Assembly: GCA_951802425.1 (NCBI GenBank)
Contig: OX637795.1
Coordinates: 3,142,501 to 3,206,500 of the forward strand
Direction: 5' to 3'
Length of the DNA: 64,000 nt
Origin: Clavaria fumosa
Taxonomy: Eukaryota > Basidiomycota > Agaricomycetes > Agaricales > Clavariaceae
The translations under genes and the position numbers were made by a program. Under the pieces are notes generated by a model. The model saw only the letters and a list, made by a program, of their open reading frames with translations, was not told the DNA's origin and searched no databases. Positions within the stretch are counted from its first letter, which is position 1, and each line of letters begins with the position of its first letter. This document shows positions 54,401 through 64,000 of this stretch, in pieces.

Positions 54401-55568
54401 GGAAGAGGTATACATGGAGCTACCGCACGCAGTACTCAGCGCGAACGACGGACGAAAAGTTTGCAGGCTGCGCAAGGGGCTGTACGGACTGAAACAGTCA
54501 GGACGCATCTGGTATCAAAAATTGGCCACGACCTTTATATCCCTGGGTTTTATCGTGTCCAAACTAGACCAATCAGCGTTCATCCGGGTACAACAAAACG
54601 AAAACGTACACGTCACGGTTTCCACGGATGACATGGTCGTGATGGGGAGCACACGCGCCGCTGTCAACCGAGTGAAAAACGAACTGCGGAACTCCTTTGA
54701 AATTACAGATCAGGGCGAGTTGTCATGGCTCCTAGGATTCGAAATCAGAAGAGACAGGGCGGCAAGAACAATTGCACTAAATCAACGGGCATACCTGGAA
54801 GTTCTAGCCCAGCGATTCGGGCTCCAGGATGGACATCCCGTCCATATCCCGATGGATCCGTGCGCCGTCCTATCAAAGGATCAATGCCCCGCTGAACCGA
54901 TTGACGTACCGTACCAGGAGGCTTGCGGCGGCGTGCTCTGGCCAGCCGTTATATCCCGCCCAGATGTCCAACTCGCCATTGGGATACTTTCGCAGTTTAC
55001 AATGAACCCTGCCCGCGTTCATTGGGAAGCGCTAAAGCGTGTGATAAGGTACTTGAACACGACGAAAGACCTTTGGCTCACCCTGGGAGGCAAAGGAACA
55101 CGCCCCGAGGTCTTCTCAGACGCAGATTGGGCATCGCAACCTGATCGCCATTCGATATCCGGGTTCGTTATGCGTATCGGATGCGGAGCTGTCAGCTGGT
55201 CCTCGAAGCGGCAAACCCTGGTCGCGCAATCCAGTACCGAAGCGGAATACATCGCAGCTGCCGTCGCTGCGAGGGAGATACTTTGGATAAGGAGTTTTCT
55301 GTCGGAGGTAGGAGCGAGCGAACCGGGAGCGACGAGATTGTGGCTGGACAACATGTCCACCATCGCGATAACAAAAAACAACAAATTCCATGCACGCACC
55401 AAGCACATCGACATCCGTCACCACTTCGTTCGAGAGGCCGTCGAGCAGGGGACAATACGAGTGGAATATGTGCCGACGAGCGAAAACATAGCCGATGGTT
55501 TCACGAAGCCACTCCCGCGACCCGCATTCGAGACCTTCATTTGCGAACTCGCACTTCTGCCCATTTGA
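51435..55568 (+). CDS. gag-pol: Copia Gag-Pol polyprotein, intact
   Basis: 1377 codons from an ATG four bases after the LTR. Gag has a zinc knuckle CX2CX4HX4C near residue 262. The protease motif D-S-G-A-T is near 339. Integrase has its H-H-C-C finger at about 472-512 and Asp, Asp, Glu near 536, 601 and 635. RT follows with S-T-D-D-M near 1062, where most families have Y-V-D-D. RNase H comes last (F-S-D-A-D-W-A near 1226, S-S-T-E-A-E-Y). Gag and Pol form one ORF, so the Gag excess must come from processing or splicing. The motifs look intact. Confidence 0.95.
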   Translation: MRFVAQNDLTTTNTSSNALGVPRLRDDGANWADYESKARTAMGARGLIRHRDGTARKPVAYPEDAGIPMKAPGIKATDDNLEEKERKFDEYEQKEYSAQHILLTTVSPRLATVIKSLSASEMWKAIRTDATRKSQLHKVDTRRRLQSMTCAEDGDIKAHLNAMIKVRDELEGIGASVMDDDFTTMILTSLPPSYRSLLHSITHAASLSSTEISPNDLMRIVLEEARQREIADLASKSGDAALHVKKGKGRKGKSDDSGTKTPCENCKRTNHKTENCYSDGGAKQGQAPWQKKKEKANTAATQAKKQENDEEYLAFTCLADRHEVAAAISQTGKPHDIILDSGATAHFCPDRSMFVSYSSTSPTAITAADRRELKAVGRGDIILQTQNGERTSTLRLRNVAHAPSMAFTLVSVGKLDDARYTAEFTDNLCQIKDHQGKVLAQIPKVNGLYHIKTLSLEAHLAKKQRTLTLFEAHRALGHINYAAVKHAVSSGKVLGISIDNASEEVFCDACAQAKPHRLPFPDKATNRAKTYGERIHADVWGPASISSLGGSRYTVDFVDDATRWTEISLLHKRSDAFNAYKRLEAQISTHNKTRIKFLRSDRGGEFNSDAFSDHLAEKGTKRELTTHDTHEQVGAVERWNRTKAELARAMLIDSNLPKFLWGEAMTHAAWIKNRSPTRALEGETPFHARYAKHPNLSKLVPFGTPAWVKIADAGKLEWRARKGHFLGIDSTSTGYRIYFPDTKQIRIEREVVFNLDENTDAIVWTGELPLEGRTITRLNQHSTDQPNYPPIAVDQPDSPNEEPQMNLPVAPSIDDDPLPSRTRPQPGFYKNLAGYAPRGHAANLADVQTDDHPPLFALLAGSIGSEPRSIAQALAGPDANQWKRAYQIELDQLNRSRTWDIVDRPPDKPVIPCGYVFRLKLGPKGEIVKYKARVVAGGHRQTKGTDYNETFAAAAKIASIRVLLALAAQRDWEIDQVDVVAAYLNAELEEEVYMELPHAVLSANDGRKVCRLRKGLYGLKQSGRIWYQKLATTFISLGFIVSKLDQSAFIRVQQNENVHVTVSTDDMVVMGSTRAAVNRVKNELRNSFEITDQGELSWLLGFEIRRDRAARTIALNQRAYLEVLAQRFGLQDGHPVHIPMDPCAVLSKDQCPAEPIDVPYQEACGGVLWPAVISRPDVQLAIGILSQFTMNPARVHWEALKRVIRYLNTTKDLWLTLGGKGTRPEVFSDADWASQPDRHSISGFVMRIGCGAVSWSSKRQTLVAQSSTEAEYIAAAVAAREILWIRSFLSEVGASEPGATRLWLDNMSTIAITKNNKFHARTKHIDIRHHFVREAVEQGTIRVEYVPTSENIADGFTKPLPRPAFETFICELALLPI

Positions 55569-55575
55569 GAGGGAG

Positions 55576-55805
55576 TATTGGTAATCACCCGGACAGATTA
55601 CGTAATGCGTGTGTTTATTTGGCTACGACATAGCAGTGCCACAGCTCAGTCTTAACTTTGACTGAGCTGTGAGTTTACATCTTTTCACTTCACATTATAA
55701 CCGTACTGATGGCCTAGGGTAGAACGAAATAACCCTAGGTACTGCAACAATTACACTCAGTCTTAACTTTGACTGAGCTAACGAAATAACCCTAGTTATT
55801 CTATA
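55576..55805 (+). repeat. 3' LTR of the Copia element
   Basis: 230 bp, starting eight bases after the stop codon region, preceded by the purine tract GAGAGGGAG. Confidence 0.95.
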
Positions 55806-56300
55806 CACTCGGCCATGCAAACTGCCATGGTGAGATCGATGTGGAAGAGTGGCATGTCTGTAGACTGCACCTTCACCCAGTATCTTGCATCATGCATCAC
55901 ATCTTCTAGCAATACATGTTCTGCATTGGCTCCTGGGCTGCAGCACCTCAGTGCGAACAGGGTGAACATGCAGTGAGACTTTGGCACCTTTGGTTGTGCA
56001 CAATGACGGCCAAGATCTTGATCTCTGTGATGTTTTGCGAGTCACAAAGCGACAACTTGCGGCTCAGCATAATCACAGCACGTCATTAACCAGTGAGTGG
56101 CTGCCTGAGCGATCCGTGGGCTGCACAACGCAAGTAGGGGGCCCGGGTGTGCAGCATATGCTCAGGGGAGTGATTGTACGAAAAGGGCAACTGCGCGGCT
56201 CGGACAGCATCGCCCGACCCAGGCTCACCCGTATTTAGACACTAGCTTATCAATATAGAACCCTCTCATAAGTCCTCATCCTGGCCTGAGTGCAGTGCCA
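55806..56300. other. right flank of the Copia element
   Basis: A minus-strand open stretch at 55796-55987 reads like a protein fragment (H-D-A-R-Y-W-V-K-V) but has no recognisable domain. The rest of 55988-56300 holds nothing supportable. Confidence 0.35.
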
Positions 56301-56309
56301 AGACTGATT

Positions 56310-56867
56310 TTCCCCAATTATGACATTGGTGCCAGACTTCGCAGGGAGTGATGACAATGCGCTCACGGCCTGCCTTGGGAACCTCACGACGGTCTATCCC
56401 TCGCTAGACTATAACACGACCGCATTTGCATTGTATACGCGCACGGCATCCCTGCCTGCCACACTCGACGCCACAGCTTCACTGTGCATCTCCTGACCCG
56501 TTTTTCGTGCCCTGACTCAACCGCCATCAGAACCACTGCCAGCTTCCCCACAGGCATGTTCTCGACCATTACCCTCAAGTGCAACTTGGTCGCTGAGCTT
56601 CTAGGCAACACACTCATCGTTTCAACAGCCAAAACATGGCTGTCACACAGACAATGTTGCCACCACCATCCTCGCCAACAGTGTCCTGCTCCTCAGCACC
56701 CTCTCATAAATCATGCAGCTCCTTGATCGTTGGTGGTGTCATCGGCACACTGGCAGTGGTCCTTGTTTTACTTATTGTCATCCTTGGATTCATGCTCTGG
56801 CAGAGATGCAGATGTCTAGTGCTAGCACAAGCATCTTCGATTAGCCTTAATAATTACATGGTTTGAA
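56310..56867 (+). pseudogene. single-pass membrane protein gene, decayed or mis-framed
   Basis: The first part (about 56320-56495) reads D-N-A-L-T-A-C-L-G-N-L with N-glycosylation-like N-x-T sites, then stops at TGA. A later frame (56636-56866) is Pro/Ser-rich and contains one strong transmembrane helix of about 24 residues followed by R-C-R-C. This is the layout of a common fungal class: secreted Ser/Pro-rich domain, one membrane helix, short tail. The frame changes between the parts could be introns or decay. Function unknown. Confidence 0.45.
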
Positions 56868-57297
56868 AATGTTTGAACCTATCTGAACCTGTTCACCAAT
56901 ATCACTCCATTATGAACCCAGAACTGAACTGCAAGTTCAGTTCTGCAAAGCCATTGAACTTAGGACTGAACATCTGAGAACTGAACTGAAGTTCAGGTTC
57001 AGTGACTGGTTCAGAACCAAACTTCGACTGCACTACTGTAGTTTTTCGACCTTAAGTTCATCATGTGTAAGGTTAGGGTTGGCCAAAAATTCACAAAATT
57101 CAAAAGAAAATTATTGGCAGGGTCTCCAGAAATTGGTGTGACACATCACTGAACTTAAGGTCAAAAAACTACAGTATTCTTCAGCCAAGATGTGCTTCAT
57201 GTCACAAAGTCCAGCAAGTCTTCCTAGTACAGTGAGGAGCCTTTAGAAGACATGCTTGTGCATCCCTAGTTCATCATGAATTTGGCTGTCATATTCC
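56868..57297. repeat. GAACTT-rich stretch and small inverted repeat
   Basis: 56868-57015 repeats GAACTGAACT/AAGTTCAG-type motifs. ACTGTAGTTTTTCGACCTTAAG (about 57033-57054) is inverted, with one change, at 57153-57174. No gene. Confidence 0.6.
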
Positions 57298-57412
57298 CTC
57301 TAGGAGCTCAGTCACCTATTCCTGTCCAGTCAGCTTCAATGTGTGCTTCAGAGTCTTCTCAAAGCACAAAGAACAGTGCAATGAGGCACCACCAGCAAAG
57401 GGTACTATTAGT

Positions 57413-57672
57413 CATCCCCACCCACCAGTAGGACCTCAGCAGTGCTGCTCTCAGCTTCCATGGGCCTGGGTGCCCAGTGATGGGGAGGTCATGCTCAAAG
57501 GTGAGCACTGCCTCACATGCCTCTGGGGGTACCCAGGTGATTTTGGCCTTCCGCCAGAGTCCCATCTGATCCCTTGTCCACTCATCATCTAGCTCCTCTG
57601 GCTTCTGCACATGTACTGCACTATTTTTCTGGAGTAGCGTCTCCATCTCCGATGTGAATGACACATGGGTCT
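57413..57672 (-). pseudogene. pol: element 3 (chromodomain Ty3), distal pol fragment
   Basis: Minus strand: the linker and start of the integrase finger of the element 1/2 family, ending abruptly near 57413 in unrelated sequence. It is separated from the rest of its pol (from 63287) by element 2. The frame rejoins in the same register across the insertion. Confidence 0.85.
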
Positions 57673-57962
57673 TATCAGACTGGGTCTCACACAACTTAAG
57701 CGTAAGGTCATGACGACAATACTAAGATAAGGGGAAAAGGGTACAAGAATGGAAAAGACGTAGTATATATAGCGAACGCTTCAGCATTTGCCGGCGTTCC
57801 CACGCTCGGACCTCTCGGATCACGTGATGCGCCCAGGCCCAGGTCATGTGATCTTACAATTATGTAATCTGACCACAGCCACAGGTCATGTGACCTTCCA
57901 ACAACCCTCCCCAGTTTCTCCACAACTGCACTTTGGGATGGCTTACATAAGCGATCCTAACA
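57673..57962 (-). repeat. 3' LTR of element 2
   Basis: 290 bp; on the plus strand it runs from TATCAGACTGGG to GATCCTAACA. CACGTG boxes seen in element 1 are here partly CATGTG. Confidence 0.95.
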
Positions 57963-57973
57963 TCACCCCCCTC

Positions 57974-60900
57974 TTAAGGCTGGGCGTCCCGACCAGCTAG
58001 CTTGGCCTTGTCGGGGTGGGAGAGGAAGAAGTCCCGGAGAAGCAATGTTACGTTAGTGAGGTTCCTACGGGGCTCCCAAGTGTTTTCCTCCACTGGATAT
58101 CCCAACCACTTCACCAAGTACTTCACCCCACGTCCCACCTTCTTAACATCAAGGATCGCCTCCACATCATACTCCAGGTGGTCGTCATCAATCGTAGGGG
58201 GTGGAGGGGGAGGCAGGTTCTGAGAAGGGAAGGAGGGGGGGTGGTATGGTGTCAACAGCAACTCATTGAAGACCCGATGGATGCGCCAGGCCCGAGGGAG
58301 CTTGAGACGATACCCAGCAGGTCCCACCTTCTCCTCAACTGCAAAGGGGCCTGCTCTCTTGTTGTCAAGCTTTTTACAGGGCCGGTCCATCTTCAAGTTT
58401 CTAGTATCCAGCCAGACCAGATCTCCCTCAGAGTACTCCCGACTTGGGTGTTTCCCCTTATTGTAGCTCTTCTTCATCGCTGCCACCGCTTTCTCCATTG
58501 CCTCCTTGGCTGCTCTTCGGGACTCCGTGAGCTTGGCCATCCACTCGTCCGCCGCCGGGTTCACCTCAGAAGGTGGCCAGAGCCCCCCATTCCATGGGTG
58601 TCGTCCATAATCGAGGAAGAAAGGTGTCTGTCCTGTCGCTGAGTGCTCACGATTATTAAGAGCAAACTCTGCAGTGGACAACCATTCAGCCCAGTCATCC
58701 TGGAGATGGTCCACATAAGCCCGGAGATAGATCTCCATCTCCTGGTTCGCCCGTTCCGTCTGTCCATCAGTCTGTGGATGAAAGGCAGTACTTGGATTTG
58801 CCTTTACCCGGATCATGGAGTAGAACTCCTTCATGAAGCGGGACACAAACTGGGACCCCCGGTCACTCACAACCTTGTGAGGGACTCCATGGTCACGAAA
58901 CACTCGATCCCGGAGGAGACGCGCTGCTCCAAGTCCTGTGAGGTCGAGCCCAATCGCTTCGAGCAGTGTCCGTTTCGTGAATTTGTCGACAATAACAAGG
59001 ATGGCATTATGTCCACGGGAGAGGGGGAGGGGACCGACTATGTCCCATGAAATCACCGACCAGGGACCATCGGGCACCAGATGGGGGTGCAGTGGGGCAG
59101 CACACTTGGTACGGTCGGGCTTCGTCCGCTGGCATGTCTCACACCCCTGGGCATACCGATCCGCATCTTTTACCATGTCTGGCCACCAATAACCCTTCAC
59201 TAGTGCTGCTCTCAACTTCCGGGGCCCAGGGTGTCCAGCAGCGGGGAGGTCATGCTCAAACTTGAGAATGGCCTCACGAGCTCCTAGGGGGACTCAAGTG
59301 ACTATCCCCTTCCGCCAGAGTCCAGCACGATCTCGTGTCCACTCATCATCAAGCTCCTCCGGCTTCTGTATGTGTACCGCGCTATTTTTCTGGAGTAGCG
59401 TCTCCATTTCCGATGTGAATGACACACGGACTTCCGTTTCCGGGAAAACCTGCACCAGTGCATCCTCCTCCACCATCTCTCCATAGTCCAGTCTCCGGGA
59501 GAGTGCATCTGCCTTTGTATTCGACTTGCCAGTGCAATACTTTATCTCAAAGTCAAAGCACTGGAGCTCTCCAACCCAACGAACCTGCCTCGGCTTCAAC
59601 TTCTGGGGCTTCCGTAAGTACTAGAGGTTTGCATGGTCCGTCCAGATCTCAATCGTCTCCTCTGCTCCAATGAGGTATGCTCGCCACTCGCAAAGTGCCC
59701 GAATCACAGCCAAGAACTCCTTGTCATACACATCATAGTTCTTCTCAGCTGCAGTGAGGGCCTTGGAGATATAGTCAACAACTCTCCAGGTTCCATCCGT
59801 CTGCTGCTGCGAGAGCACTCCACCAGTTGCCAGGTTGCTTGCATCTGTCTCTACCTTCCATCTCCCTTTGTCCTGAGGCAGAGCCAAGACCGGGGCCGAT
59901 ATGAGTGCCTGGCGGAGATCTCGGAAGGCTGCTTCCTCCTCCTCCTCCCATTTCCATGGAACATTCCCAGTCAGCCGGAAGAGTGGCTTTGCCTGGGCAG
60001 AAAGATTCGGGATGTGCCGGCGGAGGTAGTTCAGCATTCCATTGAACCTCTGGACATCCTTCACATTCTTGGGACGTGGCCAATCTTGGACTGCCGCACC
60101 CTTGGCCAGATCATGCTCTAGTCTGTTGTGGGAGATCTTCATCCCCAGGAAGATGATCTCACTCTTCTCAAACTCGCATTTACTGAGTTTGAGACACAAC
60201 CCATTCTCTCCAAACTTCCTCAAGACCCGATCCATCCAGTACCGGTGTGTGGCCAAGTCCTCTGCAAACACAATGACATCATCCACATAGGCCCTCACAT
60301 GTCCTCCTGCAATCTCCTCCCTCAACACATGATTCATGAAGTGTTGGAAGGTAGCAGGGGCATTCTGCAGTCCAAACCACATGACAGCTGGTTCGAAGAG
60401 TCCACGGGGTGTCAGGAAGGCGCAGCGGTGCTGGTGCTCGGGCCAGACCTGCATAGATGGGAAACCTCCCTTTGCATCAATCTTAGAGTAGATCGACGCT
60501 CCTTTAAGCACATCCACTGTGTCTCGGATGCAGGGGAGGGGGTACTTGTCCTTGATCAGGTGTGCATTCAGCCTCGAGTAGTCGATGATCGGCCGCAGCT
60601 TGTCCTTCTCATGTTTGAAGAAGAAGGGGCTGGCATATGGGGATTTCGAGGGCCGGATTCGTCCAGAAGCAAGCTGCTCATCCACCCAACGGTTCATCTC
60701 CACCATCTCCTGCCGAGTCAAAGAATACAGCTTGGAAGAGAGGTGCTCAGGGTCCTTTTTGAACTCGATCTTAATATCGAAGTCTGGTCGGGAGCGGGGA
60801 AGTTCATCCCACTTCGCTTCACTAAACACCAAAGGGTAGCGGCTGGGCCAATTGGGGGTAGGGCCAGAGTTGGGAAAACGGGTGTCCAGAATACTCGTGG

Positions 60901-62422
60901 ATGCGAGGGTACTCGTTTTCAGGGGTGCGGAGGCTCGAGGGGATGGGGAACACTGTGGGGGGCAGCGGGTAAGGCTCAGCTCTGCCTTCTGCCAGTCGAT
61001 ATCCGGGTTATGCCGCTTGAGCCAGTCATGCCCAAGGATGACCTTGTGGGACTGGGTCTTTCCCAGCAGAAAGTGGATCCGCTCCTGGTGGTCACCAACT
61101 CTCACCAGCACCTCTATCCCATACCGGACCTTTCCATTCCTGTTCTGTGTCCCATCCACATTATACATGGTGATTGGGTTCAGCAGGAGAGATGGCTCCA
61201 GTCCCACTCCTTTCGCCCACTCCAAATCCATGAAGCAGTTGGTGCACCCTGAGTCGACAAGGGCCTTCATTGTGGTCCCTTTGCCAGTGCTGAAAGCCTC
61301 CAAGTGCACCTGGATGGCTAGCTCTCGTGGCACATGTTTCCGCACTTCTGGCCGCACTCTGGTTAGGCACTCTGCCAGTCTCACTTCCTCCTTCACCTCA
61401 ACCCCAATTCGGGTATGTCTCCGCTGCAAGATAGTATATCGGGGTATACTTGCAGCAGGCACAGGGACGGAAAGGGGGCTGGCACACTTCTTCTCCCCAG
61501 TGGGAGTCCTCCTCTCTCTCTCACACAGCTCTATGCAGGCTCGGAGCTGTGCAATCTCTTTCTCATATCCCTCCGCCATTTGGGGGGCACATGGTGCTGT
61601 CCGGGTTTGGGCCCTTGGGACCTGCAGACGTGTATCAGGCAGGGGGCAGAAACGGACAGCATGGCCAGTCTGGTGGCATCGGAAACAACATCTCTCATCA
61701 GCAGGGGCCCATCCTCGGGCCATGGCCACATCTGGAGTACACAGCAGAGGGGTCACAAGAGGTTGTGAAATGGTCACGGCAGGTCGCGGTAGGGTCGCGG
61801 TGGGTCGCGCGGGGGTCACAGTGGGTCGCGGTGTCCGTTCCGTGAGTATCCCATCCAGTCGCCTTTGCTGGGCATCAAGCCTCTCAGCCAGCACCTTCCA
61901 TTCTCCATATGTCTCTGGCATCGGGGAGACACCATAGATTCTCTCCACCAACCTCCTACTCAGGTTCAACTCCAGCCAATGGACTAGGATTCCTGAGTCC
62001 TTCTCTGCACTCAACTTCGCCCGTCGGAACAGCGTCTCGAATTTCGTGAAGAACTCTGGTGCTGTCATGGCACCCTGTTTCAGCCCTGCAATATCGGCAA
62101 GGGCAGTCGCACGGTCATTTGGGTCATCGAATGCACGCTTCATCTCCTCCACAAACTCTGCCCAGGTTCCGGCCTCGCCACTACCCAGGATCTCTTCCGC
62201 CTTCATATTCGCCCACTCTGCAGCGAATCCTTCTCCAGTAATTTTGCTCAGAGCAAGAAGGACCTTCACCAGGTCCACAGCATAGCCAGTCGGGTTCGCC
62301 ATAAACAGGAGGCGAAGGGATCAGAGGAACGTACAGAAGTTCCTTTTCTGCCCATCAAAGGGGGCAACAGATAGGTCAAGCCTCATAGGTTGGGCTACAG
62401 GCGGGGCGACATGGTCTGCCAT
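57974..62422 (-). pseudogene. gag-pol: single-frame Gag-Pol of element 2, three nonsense codons
   Basis: ATG at 62422 (minus). One register of 1483 codons runs to 57974, broken by stops at 62321-62323 (TGA), 59621-59623 (TAG) and 59294-59296 (TGA). Order: capsid, zinc knuckle C-F-R-C-H-x-x-G-H (about 61680), protease D-S-G (about 61250), RT Y-V-D-D (about 60280), RNase H, integrase with H-H-C-C and D,D,E, chromodomain (about 58170-58010). Gag and Pol are fused, as in Tf1, while element 1 has them in two registers. Confidence 0.92.
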
Positions 62423-62984
62423 CACAGGCCCTGGATGCTGTAAATAAAGTTCCAGGCCTTGGGCACTCAGGATTTCTTCGATCTCTTAACAGTCCTGTCC
62501 TCTTAGGCTGCTCTTCTGTGTACTTATGTACCTATAGAACTCTTATTCTATGAAACTTTTGTTAACGTGGGGCCCAAATGGTGTCCCAGGTGGTCGCTCC
62601 ACAACTCCTAATGAGTTGCCCGTGCGCCCTTCTGACAATGGTCACAGAGCAAGGGCCCTGTCCACTGGACCAGGAAACTACAGAAAGACTATGTAGGGGC
62701 CTTTCCTTGCCCTGTACACTACACAATTCACTGGTACGTAGCTGTAAAACAAAGTTCTGGGCCTTGGGCACTCGGTATCACTTGGGGAGGGTCACAGTTG
62801 ACTTCCTCCTGGTCTGGTCATGTGTATCTACACACAGTAAAAATTTCGCGCGGTTCTGTTACACACCGCGGGCAGGGTAAAGGAGAAGAGGATGATAGGG
62901 GCTGAGCTGTGACAACGTGTCACAGTTTGAAATTAAGGGTCCAGGCTAGCCGGGTTAGGACACGGGGCTAGGGCGGACAGGCGG

Positions 62985-63095
62985 ATCTTAGTATTATATC
63001 AGACTGGGTCTCACACAACTTAAGCGTAAGGTCATGACGACAATACTAAGATAAGGGGAAAAGGGTACAAGAATGGAAAAGACGTAGTATATATA
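62985..63095 (-). promoter_or_regulatory. self-primer site, inferred start and TATA box of element 2
   Basis: On the minus strand: TATATATA (63095-63088), then ATCTTAGTATT (63052-63042) about 40 bp on, then the LTR end at 62997, then the complementary primer site (62995-62985), one base past the LTR. The match is 11 bases, the length used by Tf1. Confidence 0.75.
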
Positions 63096-63286
63096 GCGAA
63101 CGCTTCGGCATTTGCCGGCGTTCCCACGCTCGGACCTCTCGGATCACGTGATGCGCCCAGGCCCAGGTCATGTGATCTTACAATTATGTAATCTGACCAC
63201 AGCCACAGGTCATGTGACCTTCCAACAACCCTCCCCAGTTTCTCCACAACTGCACTTTGGGATGGCTTACATAAGTGATCCTAACA
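62997..63286 (-). repeat. 5' LTR of element 2
   Basis: 290 bp, identical to 57673-57962 except for two CpG transitions (CTTCGGC/CTTCAGC and AGTGATCC/AGCGATCC). Confidence 0.95.
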
Positions 63287-64000
63287 GGTCTCCACTTCTG
63301 GGAAGACTTGTATCAGCACATCCTCCTCCACCATTTCTCCATAGTCTGGCCTCCATGAGAGCACATCCACCTTTGTGTTTGACTTTCCAGTCTGATACTT
63401 TATTTCGAAGTCAAAGCACTGGAGCTCCCCAACCCAATGGACCTGCCTCGGTTTCAACTTCTGGGGCTTCTGGAAGTACTGGAGGTTAGCATGGTCCATC
63501 CAGATTTCGATGGTCTCTTCCACCCCAATCAGGTAAGCCCGCCACTCATGTAGTGCCCAGATTACAGCCAGGAACTCCTTGTCATACACATCGTAATTCT
63601 TCTCAGCTGTGGTGAGGGCCTTGGAGATATAGTCTACAACTCTCCAAGTCTCATCCACCTGCTGCTGCGAGAGAACTCCTCCAGTTGCCAAGTTGCTCGC
63701 ATCCGTTTCTACCTTCCACCTCCCTTTGTCTTGTGGTAGAGCCAAGACTGGGGCTGATACTAGTGCCAGGTGGAGATCTCAGAAGGCTGCTTCCTCCTCC
63801 TCCTCCCATCTCCACAGGACCTTCCCAGTCAGCCGGAACAGTGGTTTAGCACAAGCAGAGAGGTTCGGGATGTGTCAATGGAGGTAGTTTAGCATCCCGT
63901 TAAACCTCTGGACCTCCTTCACATTCCTTGGTCATGGCCAGTTACGGACTGCTGTGCCTTTAGCCAGGTCATGCTCCAAACAGTTGTGGGAGATTTTCAT
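63287..64000 (-). pseudogene. pol: element 3 (chromodomain Ty3), RT/RNase H part, runs off the window
   Basis: Minus strand pol from the linker back through RNase H (T-D-A-S-N) into RT, continuing beyond 64000. Several Arg codons of elements 1 and 2 are Trp, His, Gln or stop here, as CpG decay produces. This is the oldest of the three copies. Confidence 0.9.

Larger units (their letters stand above)
51201..55805 (+). mobile_element. Ty1/Copia LTR retrotransposon
   Basis: 4605 bp with 230-bp LTRs (51201-51430, 55576-55805) and target duplication CACTC. The LTRs start TATTGG and end TCTATA, not TG..CA. They differ at five bases in three places, all explicable as decay of CpG sites. One uninterrupted polyprotein fills the interior in Copia order, with integrase before RT. 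Confidence 0.95.
57673..63286 (-). mobile_element. Ty3/Gypsy chromodomain LTR retrotransposon, element 2
   Basis: 5614 bp with 290-bp LTRs and target duplication GGTCT (57668-57672, 63287-63291), inserted into pol of element 3. The LTRs differ at two positions, both CpG transitions. Its self-primer pair is ATCTTAGTATT (63042-63052, minus) and its complement at 62985-62995. Gag and Pol are in one frame, broken by three stops. Confidence 0.95.

Noticed and set aside
60128..61937. Plus-strand open frames of 360-374 codons
   Set aside because: They are shadows opposite the protease-RT frame of element 2, which carries recognisable motifs.
1..64000. tRNA or rRNA genes
   Set aside because: I looked for TTCGA-type T-loops with matching acceptor stems and rRNA-like blocks and saw none I could support; a covariance search would be needed to exclude them.

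Overview
The window looks like repeat-rich, gene-poor chromatin from a basidiomycete fungus, probably an agaricomycete. The evidence is several spliced genes whose introns are 40-68 bp with GT..AG ends and CTRAY-like branch sites, chromodomain Ty3 elements with self-primer sites, and expanded lineage-type hypothetical families. No rRNA, tRNA or CRISPR was seen. All comparisons were done by eye.

Layout. 0-1.7 kb: a decayed hypothetical gene and the 5' half of a second one. 1.73-7.63 kb: chromodomain Ty3 element 1 (+), inserted into an exon of that second gene, which resumes at 7.64-9.3 kb. 10.57-12.14 kb (-): a seven-exon gene with a histone-H3-tail-like N-terminus and a PHD finger. 12.43-31.63 kb: two nested Ty3-type elements of one family. 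Old element A carries young, apparently intact element B (20.07-29.88 kb). Both carry, downstream of pol and in antisense, a spliced gene for a protein with a Zn2Cys6-type cysteine cluster. 31.6-33.3 kb: a 162-bp tandem repeat and an inverted-repeat element. 33.34-36.11 kb: a paralogue of the gene hit by element 1. 36.2-38.1 kb: a 43-bp minisatellite and a trinucleotide-rich stretch. 38.1-41.1 kb: a long hairpin element split by a solo LTR. 41.9-46.3 kb: a TIR element whose arms hold a 42-bp satellite, with gag and LTR debris inside.

46.38-49.93 kb is the host-like island: a two-exon unknown gene and a complete twelve-exon homoserine O-acetyltransferase-like alpha/beta hydrolase gene. 51.20-55.81 kb: a Copia element with an intact 1377-codon ORF and non-canonical LTR ends. 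56.3-56.9 kb: remnant of a single-pass membrane protein gene. 57.4-64.0 kb: chromodomain Ty3 element 2 (-) nested in truncated element 3 (-), which runs off the window.

Three themes connect the parts. First, older copies decay mainly through CpG to TpG/CpA transitions (LTR differences and CGA-to-TGA stops), the signature expected of cytosine methylation. Second, insertion order can be read from nesting and target-site duplications. Third, the A/B family carries a putative DNA-binding cargo gene together with CCG/CGG sequence arrays that could be its targets. This last is the best candidate for an undescribed system.
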